A DNA stretch of 64,000 bases, taken from positions 62,001 through 126,000 of the forward strand of contig NZ_OY759867.1 in the NCBI RefSeq assembly GCF_963662805.1, given 5' to 3'. Below, in pieces: positions 36,091-45,630 of this stretch. The position numbers and the translations under genes were made by a program. How positions within the stretch are numbered: the stretch's first letter is position 1; each line of letters starts with the position of its first letter. This DNA is from an uncultured Cohaesibacter sp. Lineage in GTDB: Bacteria > Pseudomonadota > Alphaproteobacteria > Rhizobiales > Cohaesibacteraceae. The notes beneath the pieces are model-generated. The model made no database searches. It was not told the origin of the DNA and was given only the letters and a program-made list of their open reading frames with translations.

Positions 36091-37311
36091 ATGAGTGGTG
36101 CGGCAATGCAAGTTTCAAATCCCGGCACGGACGCGGCGGGGGCGGTCAAACGGATATCCGTCCTTGGCGCAACGGGGTCTGTTGGCGATTCTGCTCTTGA
36201 TATCATCGCGTCTTCCCCGGATCGCTATCAGGTCGAAGCTTTGACGGCCAATGCCAACGTGGACAAGCTGGCCGAAATCGCGCTTGCTCGCGGTGCGCGC
36301 TTTGCTGCGGTTGCCGACGAGAGCCGATATCAGGCGCTCAAAGAAGCGCTTTCTGGCAGCGGTGTCACGGTCGGAGCCGGACTGTCAGGGTTGGAAGAGG
36401 CTGCCTCGATGAAGGCAGACATCGTCGTGGGGGCGATCGTCGGGGCGGCGGGCATTCAGCCAACCATGGCGTCTTTGCTGGCTGGTAATCAGGTGGCGCT
36501 CGCCAACAAAGAGGCGCTCGTCTGCGCCGGCGATCTGGTGATGGCTGAAGCTGCCAAACTTGGCAAGCCGATCCTGCCGGTTGATTCCGAGCATAGCGCG
36601 ATTTTCCAGATTTTCGATGAAGCCAATCGGGGCGAGATCGAAGAAGTGACCATCACCGCATCCGGCGGGCCATTCCGCACATGGCAGGCTGACGAGATTG
36701 CGGCAGCAACGCCTGAGCAGGCACTCAATCATCCCAACTGGTCGATGGGGTCGAAGGTGACCATCGATTCAGCCTCGCTGATGAACAAGGGGCTGGAAGT
36801 CATTGAGGCCCATCATCTTTACCGGATGCCACGGGCAAAGCTCTCGGTCGTGGTGCATCCGCAATCGATCATTCATGGGCTGGTGACCTACACCGACGGA
36901 TCGATGCTGGCTCATCTTGGTGCCGCTGACATGCGCATTCCGGTGGCTCATTGTCTGGCCTGGCCCGAACGCGCTCCGGCCAATACCCGGCGGATTTCCC
37001 TTATCGAGCTGGGTCGGCTGACATTCGAGGCGCCTGATTTGACGCGTTTCCCATGCCTCAGGTTGGCGCTCGAGGCGCTTGATGAGGGGGGGGGGCTGCC
37101 CAACATCATGAATGCTGCCAACGAAATCGCCGTTGCTGCTTTCCTTGCGGGCCAGATGACATTTGGCGGAATTCCGACCCTTGTGGAAAGAACCATGTTG
37201 GAGATGCAGAAGGCGGGAGAAAGCGGGGCTGCCGGTAGCATTGAAGAGGTGCTGGCGACAGACAAATCGTCCCGTCTGGTCGCAGAGCGATTGCTTGAAC
37301 GGATCAATTGA
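36091..37311 (+). CDS. dxr: 1-deoxy-D-xylulose-5-phosphate reductoisomerase
   Basis: The second enzyme of the MEP isoprenoid pathway (406 residues), supplying precursors to UppS. The NADPH loop LGATGSVGDSALDII, the NKEALVCAG segment and the metal/substrate residues in PVDSEHSAIFQ, followed by TASGGPFR and MNKGLEVIEAHHLY, are visible. The ATG at 36091 is preferred; a second in-frame ATG is at 36106. The frame continues upstream through cdsA only by chance. Confidence 0.97.
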   Translation: MSGAAMQVSNPGTDAAGAVKRISVLGATGSVGDSALDIIASSPDRYQVEALTANANVDKLAEIALARGARFAAVADESRYQALKEALSGSGVTVGAGLSGLEEAASMKADIVVGAIVGAAGIQPTMASLLAGNQVALANKEALVCAGDLVMAEAAKLGKPILPVDSEHSAIFQIFDEANRGEIEEVTITASGGPFRTWQADEIAAATPEQALNHPNWSMGSKVTIDSASLMNKGLEVIEAHHLYRMPRAKLSVVVHPQSIIHGLVTYTDGSMLAHLGAADMRIPVAHCLAWPERAPANTRRISLIELGRLTFEAPDLTRFPCLRLALEALDEGGGLPNIMNAANEIAVAAFLAGQMTFGGIPTLVERTMLEMQKAGESGAAGSIEEVLATDKSSRLVAERLLERIN

Positions 37312-37405
37312 TCAACAATGGGCCCAACCCACCGATGCTCTACGCGACGCCCATGCGTCCTTGCGAGCCGATGATCTTTGCCAACCCTTGTTGCTGGAGT
37401 GCCCC

Positions 37406-38323
37406 ATGAGCAAAGCACTTGATGCCGATCTCGCGCAGATCGCTGCCCGTTTTGCCTACAATCCCGATCCGTCCGAAGGCGTGAGCCTGCCTCAGGTCCG
37501 CGCGAGGTTGAGTGAAATCCGAAAGGATTTGCTTGGAGCGTTTGATGCACAGGTCGGGCAGACTGACATTGCTCTCGCGCAAAATGTGGTGCGGCTCTAT
37601 CGGTCAAAGGACCGTGCGGAGCCGAGCGAGAAGGCGATCATCTACATTCACGGTGGTGGCTGGTGCAAATGCGATTTTGTCACCCACGGCAGCATTATGG
37701 TCGATCTGGCCGGCGCGAGCGGGTTGGATGTCTATGGCATCACCTATCCACTTGCTCCCGAACATGCCTATCCGGCTGCGATCGATACGGTCTGCGATCA
37801 GATCGAGGCGATTGCTGCTTCCCTGCACAAGGGTGAATTTTTCATTGGCGGCGATAGCGCCGGAGCCAATCTGGCGCTGGCTGCGGCCTTGCGGCTCAGG
37901 GACGAGAAGAAAAACTTGCCCATAGGCGCGCTGCTGCTGTGGTATGGATGCTATCGCTACACCTTTGATACGCGTAGTCATGCTGCCTATGGTGACGGCA
38001 GTTTCGGGCTTCCCACGGCTGGCATGAAGCAGATGTGGGAAGATTATTTGGCCGGACACGACCGGCCCGTCTATGGCGATCTCACGAATGCCGTCCTGTC
38101 TGGTCTTCCGCCTTGCTATCTGTGCGAGGCTGAGTTCGACTGTCTGGCGGACGACACCCGCTGGCTTGCCGATCGGCTGATGGAATCGGGTGGTCGTTTT
38201 AGCTATGATTTCTATCCTTCGACAAACCATGGCTTCATTCATTTCTCGGGATTTTTCGAGCCAAGCAAGAAGAGCATTGAGCGGGCTGTTGCCTTCCTCA
38301 CGACAACGGCCGTTCAGGATTGA
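37406..38323 (+). CDS. Alpha/beta hydrolase of the HSL type
   Basis: A 305-residue esterase/lipase-like protein. The oxyanion-hole motif HGGGW, the nucleophile elbow GGDSAGAN (Ser), the acid in EAEFDCLADD and the histidine in STNHGF complete a catalytic triad of the hormone-sensitive-lipase family. No signal peptide is seen, so it is probably cytoplasmic. It is inserted between dxr and rseP, a place where most relatives have no gene. The start at 37406 is chosen because the upstream frame overlaps dxr. Substrate unknown; a small acyl ester is inferred. Confidence 0.9.
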   Translation: MSKALDADLAQIAARFAYNPDPSEGVSLPQVRARLSEIRKDLLGAFDAQVGQTDIALAQNVVRLYRSKDRAEPSEKAIIYIHGGGWCKCDFVTHGSIMVDLAGASGLDVYGITYPLAPEHAYPAAIDTVCDQIEAIAASLHKGEFFIGGDSAGANLALAAALRLRDEKKNLPIGALLLWYGCYRYTFDTRSHAAYGDGSFGLPTAGMKQMWEDYLAGHDRPVYGDLTNAVLSGLPPCYLCEAEFDCLADDTRWLADRLMESGGRFSYDFYPSTNHGFIHFSGFFEPSKKSIERAVAFLTTTAVQD

Positions 38324-38416
38324 GGTTCACGTGGAAACGGGTCAGTCATCAAGTCTGACGTTGACACGGCATGGTTTGGGCCAACTTATGGTCACGCTGG
38401 TTGATTTGGTCGAAAT

Positions 38417-38444
38417 TTGACCCTATTTAAGCCTTCTTTATAGA
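38417..38444 (+). promoter_or_regulatory. Promoter before rseP
   Basis: TTGACC and TATAGA are separated by 16 bases, about 45 bases before the rseP start codon. This suggests that rseP-bamA-lpx can be transcribed independently of the upstream genes. Confidence 0.6.
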
Positions 38445-38488
38445 CTGCTGGTCTAGCGTGTCCCGCGTTTGCGAATTTGGAGATTTGA

Positions 38489-39637
38489 ATGGAATTCCTG
38501 CAAGGTATCTTTTCTGCCGGAACAGGGTTGCTCGGTTATGCGATACCCGCTCTGTTTGTTCTTACCATTGTGGTGTTTTTCCATGAACTCGGCCATTTCA
38601 TGGTTGGTCGCTGGTGCGGTGTGACCATCAAAGCCTTTTCCATCGGCTTTGGTCCTGAACTGTTTGGCTTTTATGACAAGCACGGAACCCGCTGGAAGTT
38701 CAGCGCGATTCCCCTTGGTGGCTATGTGAAGTTTCTGGGCGACGAGAATGCGGCCAGCCTGCCGGATGAAGAGGCCATGCAGAATCTCGGGGCGGACGAA
38801 CGCGTAGGATCTTTGCATGCCAAACCCTTGTGGCAGCGCGCTGCGATTGTTGCGGCCGGGCCCCTGGCTAACTTTTTGTTATCCATCGTTATCTTCGCAA
38901 TGCTTCTGCTGGTTTACGGCAAGCCGATCACGCCGGCGCGCGTTGACAGCGTTGTACCGGATAGTGCGGCAGAAGAGGCCGGTTTCGAGGTCGGGGACAT
39001 CATGGTGTCCGTCGATGGCATCGATATCGAGGCCTTCAGTGATGTTCAGCGCCTTGTTGCCCTCAGCTCAGAAGACACGCTTCGGGTTGTCGTGGATCGC
39101 GGTGGTGAGATGGTAACCCTGATGACCACGCCCCGGCGCACGGAAGTCGTCGACAATTTTGGCAATAAGCAGAAAATCGGAGTGCTGGGGATTCGTCACA
39201 GCAGCAATCCCGAAGATATCATTCTGAAGAAATACGGGCCGGTGCAAGCGCTCATGGGTGGGGTCGAGGAAACCTATTTCATCATCGAGCGGACGCTGGG
39301 CTATATCGGCCGCATCTTCATTGGCAAGGAAGATGCCGATCAGTTGGGTGGTCCGTTGAAGGTTGCTCAGGTATCCGGTCAGGTCGCGACGCTCGGCTTT
39401 ATGGCGCTGATCAACCTCGCGGGCATGTTGTCCGTCAGTATCGGTCTGATCAACCTGTTCCCGATTCCCATGCTGGATGGTGGGCATCTGGTCTATTTCG
39501 CTGCCGAGGCCGTGAAAGGAAAGCCATTGTCCCAGCGCAGCCAGGAGCTGGGGTTCAAGATAGGTATGGCAATGGTGCTATCCTTGATGGTTTTTGCGAC
39601 CTTCAATGATATAACCAGCATATTCCTCAGTGATTGA
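38489..39637 (+). CDS. rseP: Site-2 intramembrane metalloprotease
   Basis: A 382-residue RseP/site-2 protease of the inner membrane, which cuts transmembrane segments such as anti-sigma factors and leftover signal peptides. The zinc motif is FFHELGHFMVGRW and the third ligand region is NLFPIPMLDGGHLVYF. One PDZ domain (SAAEEAGFEVGDIMVSVDG) lies in the periplasmic loop. It is placed before bamA, the common arrangement in proteobacteria. Confidence 0.97.
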   Translation: MEFLQGIFSAGTGLLGYAIPALFVLTIVVFFHELGHFMVGRWCGVTIKAFSIGFGPELFGFYDKHGTRWKFSAIPLGGYVKFLGDENAASLPDEEAMQNLGADERVGSLHAKPLWQRAAIVAAGPLANFLLSIVIFAMLLLVYGKPITPARVDSVVPDSAAEEAGFEVGDIMVSVDGIDIEAFSDVQRLVALSSEDTLRVVVDRGGEMVTLMTTPRRTEVVDNFGNKQKIGVLGIRHSSNPEDIILKKYGPVQALMGGVEETYFIIERTLGYIGRIFIGKEDADQLGGPLKVAQVSGQVATLGFMALINLAGMLSVSIGLINLFPIPMLDGGHLVYFAAEAVKGKPLSQRSQELGFKIGMAMVLSLMVFATFNDITSIFLSD

Positions 39638-39781
39638 CGCAAACAGAGCTTGCGCGGGACACTGCCAAATGACATTGTTCATTTGGTACAAAGATGTGGC
39701 TTAACGGCAACGCAAAGCAATGTTTGCTGGGGTAATGTCTCATGAGGGGTTGATCCTGTCGCGATTCAGGGTAAAACCCTA

Positions 39782-42187
39782 ATGAACAATAAGATTCCAA
39801 TTCGTTGGCACTGGGGTGTCCAAAACGTTTTGCAGATACAGATATTAAGAGTGTTTGGGCTGATGAAAAACTTGAAGACCCTCGCTAGGGGAGCAGCGAT
39901 AGCAACGGTGATGACAGTGGTTGTGCCGCTTGGTCCCGTCGATCTTTTCGGAATCAGTCCTGCCTTCGCTCAGACCGTCAGCAGAATTGCTGTTGAAGGG
40001 AATGCTCGGGTTTCCGACGATACCATTCGTTCCTATGTCGTGATCAAACCCGGTCAGCGGGCTACTGCTTTCGATATCGACGAGTCTTTGAAAGCGCTTT
40101 ATCAGACCGGTCTGTTCAAGGACGTGGTGATCAATCGCAGTGGTTCCACACTGGTAGTCACTGTTCAGGAAAACGCTGTTATCAACCGTATCTCTTTCGA
40201 AGGCAATGATCGCCTCAAGGATGAAGTCCTCGCAACTGTCGTGACCTCCAAGAGCCGTGGCATTCTGAGCGAAAGTCGCATCCAGACCGATACCCAGAGC
40301 ATTCTCGAGGCTTATCGCCGGGCTGGGCGCTTTGGTGCGCAGGTCGAGCCGAAGGTCATTGATCTGGGCCGTAACCGCGCCGATCTGGTGTTCGAGATTT
40401 CCGAAGGTGCCAAGACTGCGGTGTCCCGCGTTTCCATTATTGGCAACAAAGCCTTCAGTGATCGTCGCCTTTCCAAGGTCATTACCACCAAGGAAACTGG
40501 CTGGCTGAGCTGGCTTAGCTCGAATGACGTTTACGATGCCGAGCGTCTGGCTGCTGATGAAGAACGCCTTCGCAAGTTCTATCTGAACAATGGCTATGCC
40601 GACTTCCGCGTCATTTCCTCGGTTGCTGATCTTGACCGCGAGCGCAACGTTTTCTTTGTCACCATCACGGTCGACGAAGGGGAGCAGTATCGCGTGGGTG
40701 ATGTTGAAGTCGACAGCACCGTGCCTGATGTGGACGCCGAAAAACTGCGTGGCTACGTCAAGACCGATTCGGGCGATGTCTATAGCGCTGAGGAAGTCTC
40801 CAAGTCTCTAGAGGACATGACCATCGCAACCGCTGAATCCGGCTATGCGTTTGCTCGTGTTTCTCCTCGCGCTGACCGCGATTACGAAAATAAGACCATC
40901 AATCTTGTCTATCAGGTTGATGAAGGTGTTCGTGCCTATATCGAGCGGATCAACATTCGTGGCAACACTCGGACGCGCGACTACGTGATTCGCCGCGAGT
41001 TCGACATGGCTGAGGGTGATGCCTTCAACCGCGTCCTTCTTGATCGTGCGAAGCGCCGTCTCGAGGCTTTGGGCTTCTTCGAGAAAGTTGCAATCACGAC
41101 TGAACAGGGTACGGAACCAGACCGCGTTGTTCTCAACGTGGAAGTCGTCGAAAAGGGCACCGGTGCGCTGTCTCTGGGTGGTGGTTATTCCACTGCTGAT
41201 GGCTTTATCGCCGATGTTTCGCTTACGGAATCCAACTTCATGGGCCGCGGTCAGTATCTGAAAGTGGCGGTTTCCGGTGGTGCTTCACAGCAATCCTACA
41301 ACCTCTCCTTCACCGAGCCGTATTTCCTCGGTCGCCGTTTGGCTGCGGGCTTCGACCTCTACAAACAGAGCTACAAAGACACTGATGCCCGTGACTATGA
41401 TTACGATCGTGTCGGTGGTACTTTGCGGTTTGGGTTGCCGATTACCGAAGAAATCAGCTTCAATCCGTACTATACGCTCGAGCAGAAGAAACTCTCGAAC
41501 TACGATTTGTATGGTACGGCGACTGCTTCTCCGGGCGTGACAGAGGCTGTGGACGAGGGTTCGACCATCAAGTCTGCGGTCGGCTACTCGCTGGTTTACA
41601 ATTCGGTTGATAACCTGACGCTGCCGACGGACGGCCTCTATGCCAAATTCCAGCAGGAATTCGCTGGTGCTGGCGGTGATGTCCGGTTCATTCGGTCAAC
41701 CATTGATGCCCGCTATTACCATGAACTCTATCCGACCTGGGGTCTGGTCGGTATGATCAAGGTTGGCGCCGGTCATATTCAGGGTATTGGCGGAGACGAC
41801 GTACGGCTTCTTGATGCCTTCTATCAGGGTGGTGAAACCATCCGTGGCTTTGCAACAGCCGGGTATGGCCCTCGGGACAAGGTGTCTGGTGAGTCGCTCG
41901 GTGGTAAGAGCTATGTCAATGCGACCGCAGAGCTCCAGTTCCCGTTGCCCTATCTCGATAGCGTCGGCCTGAGTGGTGCAGTCTTTGCCGATGCCGGTAC
42001 GCTGTTCGGCTCCGATGCTCAGAAGGGCTCGTTCTACGGCGATGAGTCTATTCGGTCTTCGATCGGTGCAGGCATTGTGTGGGCCAGCCCGTTTGGGCGG
42101 CTGCGTGTAGATTACGGTTATGCCTTGACCAAGGAATCGTATGACGATACCCAACAGTTGCGTTTCGGTGCTGCTACCAACTTCTAA
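39782..42187 (+). CDS. bamA: Outer membrane protein assembly factor BamA
   Basis: The central component of the beta-barrel assembly machine, up to 801 residues. A signal sequence ending ISPAFA is followed by POTRA domains (the first begins SRIAVEGNARVSDDTIRSYV) and a C-terminal 16-strand barrel whose last residue is the expected phenylalanine (AATNF). ATG 39782 gives a 27-residue addition before MKNLKTLARG at 39863, which by itself would be a standard signal peptide; the later start may be the real one. The following lpxD gene is separated by a terminator-like hairpin. Confidence 0.96.
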   Translation: MNNKIPIRWHWGVQNVLQIQILRVFGLMKNLKTLARGAAIATVMTVVVPLGPVDLFGISPAFAQTVSRIAVEGNARVSDDTIRSYVVIKPGQRATAFDIDESLKALYQTGLFKDVVINRSGSTLVVTVQENAVINRISFEGNDRLKDEVLATVVTSKSRGILSESRIQTDTQSILEAYRRAGRFGAQVEPKVIDLGRNRADLVFEISEGAKTAVSRVSIIGNKAFSDRRLSKVITTKETGWLSWLSSNDVYDAERLAADEERLRKFYLNNGYADFRVISSVADLDRERNVFFVTITVDEGEQYRVGDVEVDSTVPDVDAEKLRGYVKTDSGDVYSAEEVSKSLEDMTIATAESGYAFARVSPRADRDYENKTINLVYQVDEGVRAYIERINIRGNTRTRDYVIRREFDMAEGDAFNRVLLDRAKRRLEALGFFEKVAITTEQGTEPDRVVLNVEVVEKGTGALSLGGGYSTADGFIADVSLTESNFMGRGQYLKVAVSGGASQQSYNLSFTEPYFLGRRLAAGFDLYKQSYKDTDARDYDYDRVGGTLRFGLPITEEISFNPYYTLEQKKLSNYDLYGTATASPGVTEAVDEGSTIKSAVGYSLVYNSVDNLTLPTDGLYAKFQQEFAGAGGDVRFIRSTIDARYYHELYPTWGLVGMIKVGAGHIQGIGGDDVRLLDAFYQGGETIRGFATAGYGPRDKVSGESLGGKSYVNATAELQFPLPYLDSVGLSGAVFADAGTLFGSDAQKGSFYGDESIRSSIGAGIVWASPFGRLRVDYGYALTKESYDDTQQLRFGAATNF

Positions 42188-42207
42188 GGCACCCACACTC
42201 TAGATAC

Positions 42208-42243
42208 AAAAAAGCCGCTGCTCTCTTGGGCGGCGGCTTTTTT
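42208..42243 (+). terminator. Terminator between bamA and lpxD
   Basis: AAAAAAGCCGC and GCGGCTTTTTT form a stem, followed by a T-run that ends 14 bases before the chosen lpxD start. It should limit read-through from bamA into the lipid A genes. Confidence 0.75.
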
Positions 42244-42256
42244 CATGAAAGCGATC

Positions 42257-43297
42257 ATGACAGAACCTGCATTCTTCACCAAAGTCGAGAGCCTTACCCT
42301 TTCACAGATAGCTGAAATCGTAAAAGCCACTCTGCCCGAAGGGACAGATGGAGCCCTCGTCATCGAAAATGTCGCGCCAATCGATGCCGCGTCAGGTGGC
42401 GAGATTACCTTTCTCGACAATCCTAAATATGTTGCGGATCTGCAAACGACAGCAGCTGGTGCCGTTTTGTGTTCCAAGCGCTATGCCGAGAAAGTCCCCG
42501 AAGGCGTGGTGGCGCTGGTTGTAGGCAATCCCTATGAGGCCTTTTCTCTGGTACTGAGTGCCTTCTATCCGGAGGCCATGAAGCCGCTTGCCTATTTCGA
42601 GCGCAATGGCGGCATCTCTCAGGGCGCTCATATTCATCCCGAAGCAAAAGTCGAGAATGGCGTTTGCATCGAGCCTGGTGCAAGTATCGGTGCCGGGGCT
42701 GAAGTTGGTGCGGGCACGACAATCGGCGTCAATGCCGTGGTCGGGCAGGGCGTGCGTGTTGGCCGGAATTGCCACATTGGAGCCAACGCCGTTCTGCAGC
42801 ACAGCATGGTTGGCGATCATGTGATCATTCATCCCGGCGTCTGCATTGGACAGGATGGCTTTGGTTTCGCTATGGGCCCGGCAGGACACCGGAAGGTGCC
42901 GCAGGTAGGCCGGGTCATCATTCAGGATCGGGTCGAGATCGGGGCCAACAGCACGATCGATCGTGGCGCCAACCGCGATACGATTATTGGCGAAGGCACC
43001 AAGATCGACAATCAGGTTCAGATTGGACACAATGTCGAAGTGGGCCGTCATTGCGTTCTTGTTTCACAGGTTGGTATCTCCGGGTCGTCTTCCCTTGATG
43101 ATTTTGTTGCCATCGGAGGACAAACTGGTGTAGCAGGTCATATCAAGATTGGTATGGGAGCGCAGATTGCCGCGGTTAGCGTGGTCAAGGACGATGTGCC
43201 TCCGGGATCCCGCTACGGTGGTGTGCCGGCCAAACCTGTCAAAACCTGGTTCCGCGAAATGGCTGCGCTCAAGCGTCTTGCTGAGAAGGGCAGTTAA
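42257..43297 (+). CDS. lpxD: UDP-3-O-(3-hydroxyacyl)glucosamine N-acyltransferase
   Basis: LpxD (346 residues) adds the second acyl chain in lipid A synthesis. The N-terminal uridine-binding domain is followed by a left-handed beta-helix of hexapeptide repeats (for example VCIEPGASIGAGAEVGAG), with the catalytic histidine in the IDNQVQIGHNVEVG stretch. An earlier in-frame ATG (42245) lies immediately beside the terminator T-run with no ribosome-binding site, so 42257 is preferred. Confidence 0.96.
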   Translation: MTEPAFFTKVESLTLSQIAEIVKATLPEGTDGALVIENVAPIDAASGGEITFLDNPKYVADLQTTAAGAVLCSKRYAEKVPEGVVALVVGNPYEAFSLVLSAFYPEAMKPLAYFERNGGISQGAHIHPEAKVENGVCIEPGASIGAGAEVGAGTTIGVNAVVGQGVRVGRNCHIGANAVLQHSMVGDHVIIHPGVCIGQDGFGFAMGPAGHRKVPQVGRVIIQDRVEIGANSTIDRGANRDTIIGEGTKIDNQVQIGHNVEVGRHCVLVSQVGISGSSSLDDFVAIGGQTGVAGHIKIGMGAQIAAVSVVKDDVPPGSRYGGVPAKPVKTWFREMAALKRLAEKGS

Positions 43298-43426
43298 GCG
43301 GCAAAGACCGCCGGGCGAGGCATCTGTGAAGGCTTCTTCTCACTGTCGCTCTCGCCTCAGACGATATGATTTGAGAGCTTCCTCTATTTGAAGCTGACAC
43401 AGCGTAGCTGTGAAGGGAAGGGAAAC

Positions 43427-43891
43427 ATGAGCGATAAGACGAGCCTTGATAGCGCCGATATCATGCGTGTCATGGAGTTGTTGCCTCATCGCTACCCGTT
43501 TTTGATGATCGACAAGATTATTGAAATGGATGGGGATGACAGTTGCATTGGTGTCAAGAATGTCTCGATCAACGAGCCGTATTTTCAGGGGCATTTTCCG
43601 CAGCAGCCCGTGATGCCCGGTGTGCTGATCATCGAAGCAATGGCACAGACCGCAGGCGCCCTTTGCGTGAACAATCGCAAGGAATCCGGGCCGCCGAATG
43701 TCGTTTATTTCATGACGATCGACAAGGCCAAGTTCCGCAAGCCCGTTGTTCCCGGCGATGTGGTGCATATCCATGTCAAGAAGGTGCGCAACCGTGGCAA
43801 TATCTGGCGCTTTGCGTGTGAAGCGACCGTCGATGGCGGCCGTGTGGCCGAGGCCGAAGTCAGCGCGATGCTCATTCTGGGGACCAAGTAA
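43427..43891 (+). CDS. fabZ: 3-hydroxyacyl-[acyl-carrier-protein] dehydratase
   Basis: FabZ (154 residues) dehydrates hydroxyacyl-ACP in fatty acid synthesis and competes with LpxA for the same substrate pool. The hot-dog fold motif LLPHRYPFLMID and the active-site stretch HFPQQPVMPGVLIIEAMAQ are present. GGGAAGGGAAAC precedes ATG 43427. It lies 3 bases before lpxA. Confidence 0.97.
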   Translation: MSDKTSLDSADIMRVMELLPHRYPFLMIDKIIEMDGDDSCIGVKNVSINEPYFQGHFPQQPVMPGVLIIEAMAQTAGALCVNNRKESGPPNVVYFMTIDKAKFRKPVVPGDVVHIHVKKVRNRGNIWRFACEATVDGGRVAEAEVSAMLILGTK

Positions 43892-43894
43892 GAT

Positions 43895-44692
43895 ATGGCT
43901 CAGATTCATCCTACGGCGATTGTCGCCGAAGGCGCGTCGATTGCTGATGACGTCGTGATCGGGCCCTATTGCGTCATTGGTGAGAATGTCACCATTGGCC
44001 CTGCTGGCAAGCTTCATTCCCATGTTGTAGTTGATGGCAAGACCACCATTGGCTCTCATGTCGAAATTTTCCCCTTTGCTTCGGTCGGGCTTCAGCCTCA
44101 GGACCTGAAGTTTGAGGGCGAGGATGTCGGCTGCGAGATCGGTGATCATGTCAATATCCGCGAATATGTCACGATCAATCCGGGCACCAAAGGCGGCATC
44201 AGCGTTACCAAGATCGGTGATTACTGCCATATCATGGTTGGAGCGCACATCGCGCACGACTGTCTTGTCGGCAATCATGTCATCCTGGTCAACCACGCAA
44301 CGCTCGCCGGTCATGTGGTTGTCGGTGACCATGCGATTGTGGCCGGTCTGTCTGCGGTGATCCAGTTTGCCCGTGTCGGGGAGCATGCGTTTGTTGGCGG
44401 GATGTCTGGCCTTGAGAATGATCTTATTCCGTTCGGCTCTGCCTTGGGGAACCGGGCCCATCTTGGCGGGCTCAACATCGTTGGCCTCAAGCGTCGCGGC
44501 TTCAGTCGCGAGCAGATCCACAATCTGCGCCATGCCTACAAGATGCTGTTCTCTGAAGAAGGCACTCTGGCGGAACGGGTCGATGAAGTGGCCGGGATGT
44601 TTTCCGAGGATGAGAATGTGATGAAAATCATCGATTTCATCCGCGCCGATTCCAAAAAGGCGCTTTGCACGCCGCGATCGAACGAAGACTAG
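43895..44692 (+). CDS. lpxA: UDP-N-acetylglucosamine acyltransferase
   Basis: LpxA (265 residues) catalyses the first step of lipid A synthesis. It begins IHPTAIVAEGASIADDVVIG and continues as hexapeptide repeats of a left-handed beta-helix; the catalytic His is in the region ITKIG-DYCHIMVGAHIAHDC. A short helical C-terminal domain follows. lpxI starts 5 bases after it. Confidence 0.97.
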   Translation: MAQIHPTAIVAEGASIADDVVIGPYCVIGENVTIGPAGKLHSHVVVDGKTTIGSHVEIFPFASVGLQPQDLKFEGEDVGCEIGDHVNIREYVTINPGTKGGISVTKIGDYCHIMVGAHIAHDCLVGNHVILVNHATLAGHVVVGDHAIVAGLSAVIQFARVGEHAFVGGMSGLENDLIPFGSALGNRAHLGGLNIVGLKRRGFSREQIHNLRHAYKMLFSEEGTLAERVDEVAGMFSEDENVMKIIDFIRADSKKALCTPRSNED

Positions 44693-44696
44693 TGCC

Positions 44697-45566
44697 ATGG
44701 GTGAGCCAGGGCGCGGACCGGTCGGGATTGTTGCCGGCGGACAGGATCTTCCGTTTGAAGTGGTCGATGCCCTCAAGGCTCAAGGGCGAGACTATTTCAT
44801 GTTCGGACTTGTCGGCGAGGCAGATGTCCGGATTGAATTTCACCCGCATATCTGGCTCAAATGGGGAGAAGTCGGGCAATTTTTCCGGCTTCTCGAACTG
44901 CACGGCATTAGTGAGCTGCTCTGCATTGGCTCTATCTCCCACCGCCCAGATTTCAAATCCATAAAGCTTGATTTCGGTGCGGTGAAGATTCTACCCGATA
45001 TTTTCAAGATATTGTCCGGCGGCGGGGATGAAGGTGTTCTGCAGGGACTTGCCCGCTTCTTCGAGAAGCGTGGTCTTCAGCTCGTTTCAGTCAAGGATGT
45101 CGCTCCTTCCCTTGTTGTTGGCCCCGAGCTCTGCGTCGGAGCAGGCCTTTCTGATGCCCTGAAACGCGATGTGGATCTGGCCTCTCGAGCCGCGCTTGCC
45201 GTAGGTGCGCTGGATGCGGGGCAGGGGGTTGTTGTGGCCGCTGGACGCATCCTTGCGCTGGAAGGGCCCGAGGGCACCGACCAGATGCTTGAGCGCGTGA
45301 CACGCATCCGGCACGAGAAAAGAGCCCGCTGGGATTTTGGCAAGGAAGGCCTGCTGCTCAAGCGGGCCCGTCCCGGGCAAGATCTGAGGTTTGACATGCC
45401 GACCATCGGGCCGCGAACGATTGAGAATGTGCGCGAGGCCGGGCTCTCCGGCATCATCTGTGCGCAGGGAGAGGTGCTCTGTGCCAACCGGGCTCGTACG
45501 ATTGAGCTTGTGCGCGAAAATGGTCTCTTTCTACAAGCCCGTTCGTTCACTGACATCCAGCTTTGA
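44697..45566 (+). CDS. lpxI: UDP-2,3-diacylglucosamine diphosphatase LpxI
   Basis: LpxI (289 residues, formerly DUF1009) hydrolyses UDP-2,3-diacylglucosamine to lipid X and replaces LpxH in alphaproteobacteria. The N-terminus PVGIVAGGQDLPFEVVDALK and the late DMPTIGPRTIENVREAGLSG are characteristic. It lies between lpxA and lpxB, completing the pathway block. Confidence 0.95.
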   Translation: MGEPGRGPVGIVAGGQDLPFEVVDALKAQGRDYFMFGLVGEADVRIEFHPHIWLKWGEVGQFFRLLELHGISELLCIGSISHRPDFKSIKLDFGAVKILPDIFKILSGGGDEGVLQGLARFFEKRGLQLVSVKDVAPSLVVGPELCVGAGLSDALKRDVDLASRAALAVGALDAGQGVVVAAGRILALEGPEGTDQMLERVTRIRHEKRARWDFGKEGLLLKRARPGQDLRFDMPTIGPRTIENVREAGLSGIICAQGEVLCANRARTIELVRENGLFLQARSFTDIQL

Positions 45567-45630
45567 TATTCATCTGATTGAAGGTCTTCTGTAGACTGAT
45601 ATCTTGGGCGGTTGCCACTAGGAGGTCCTC

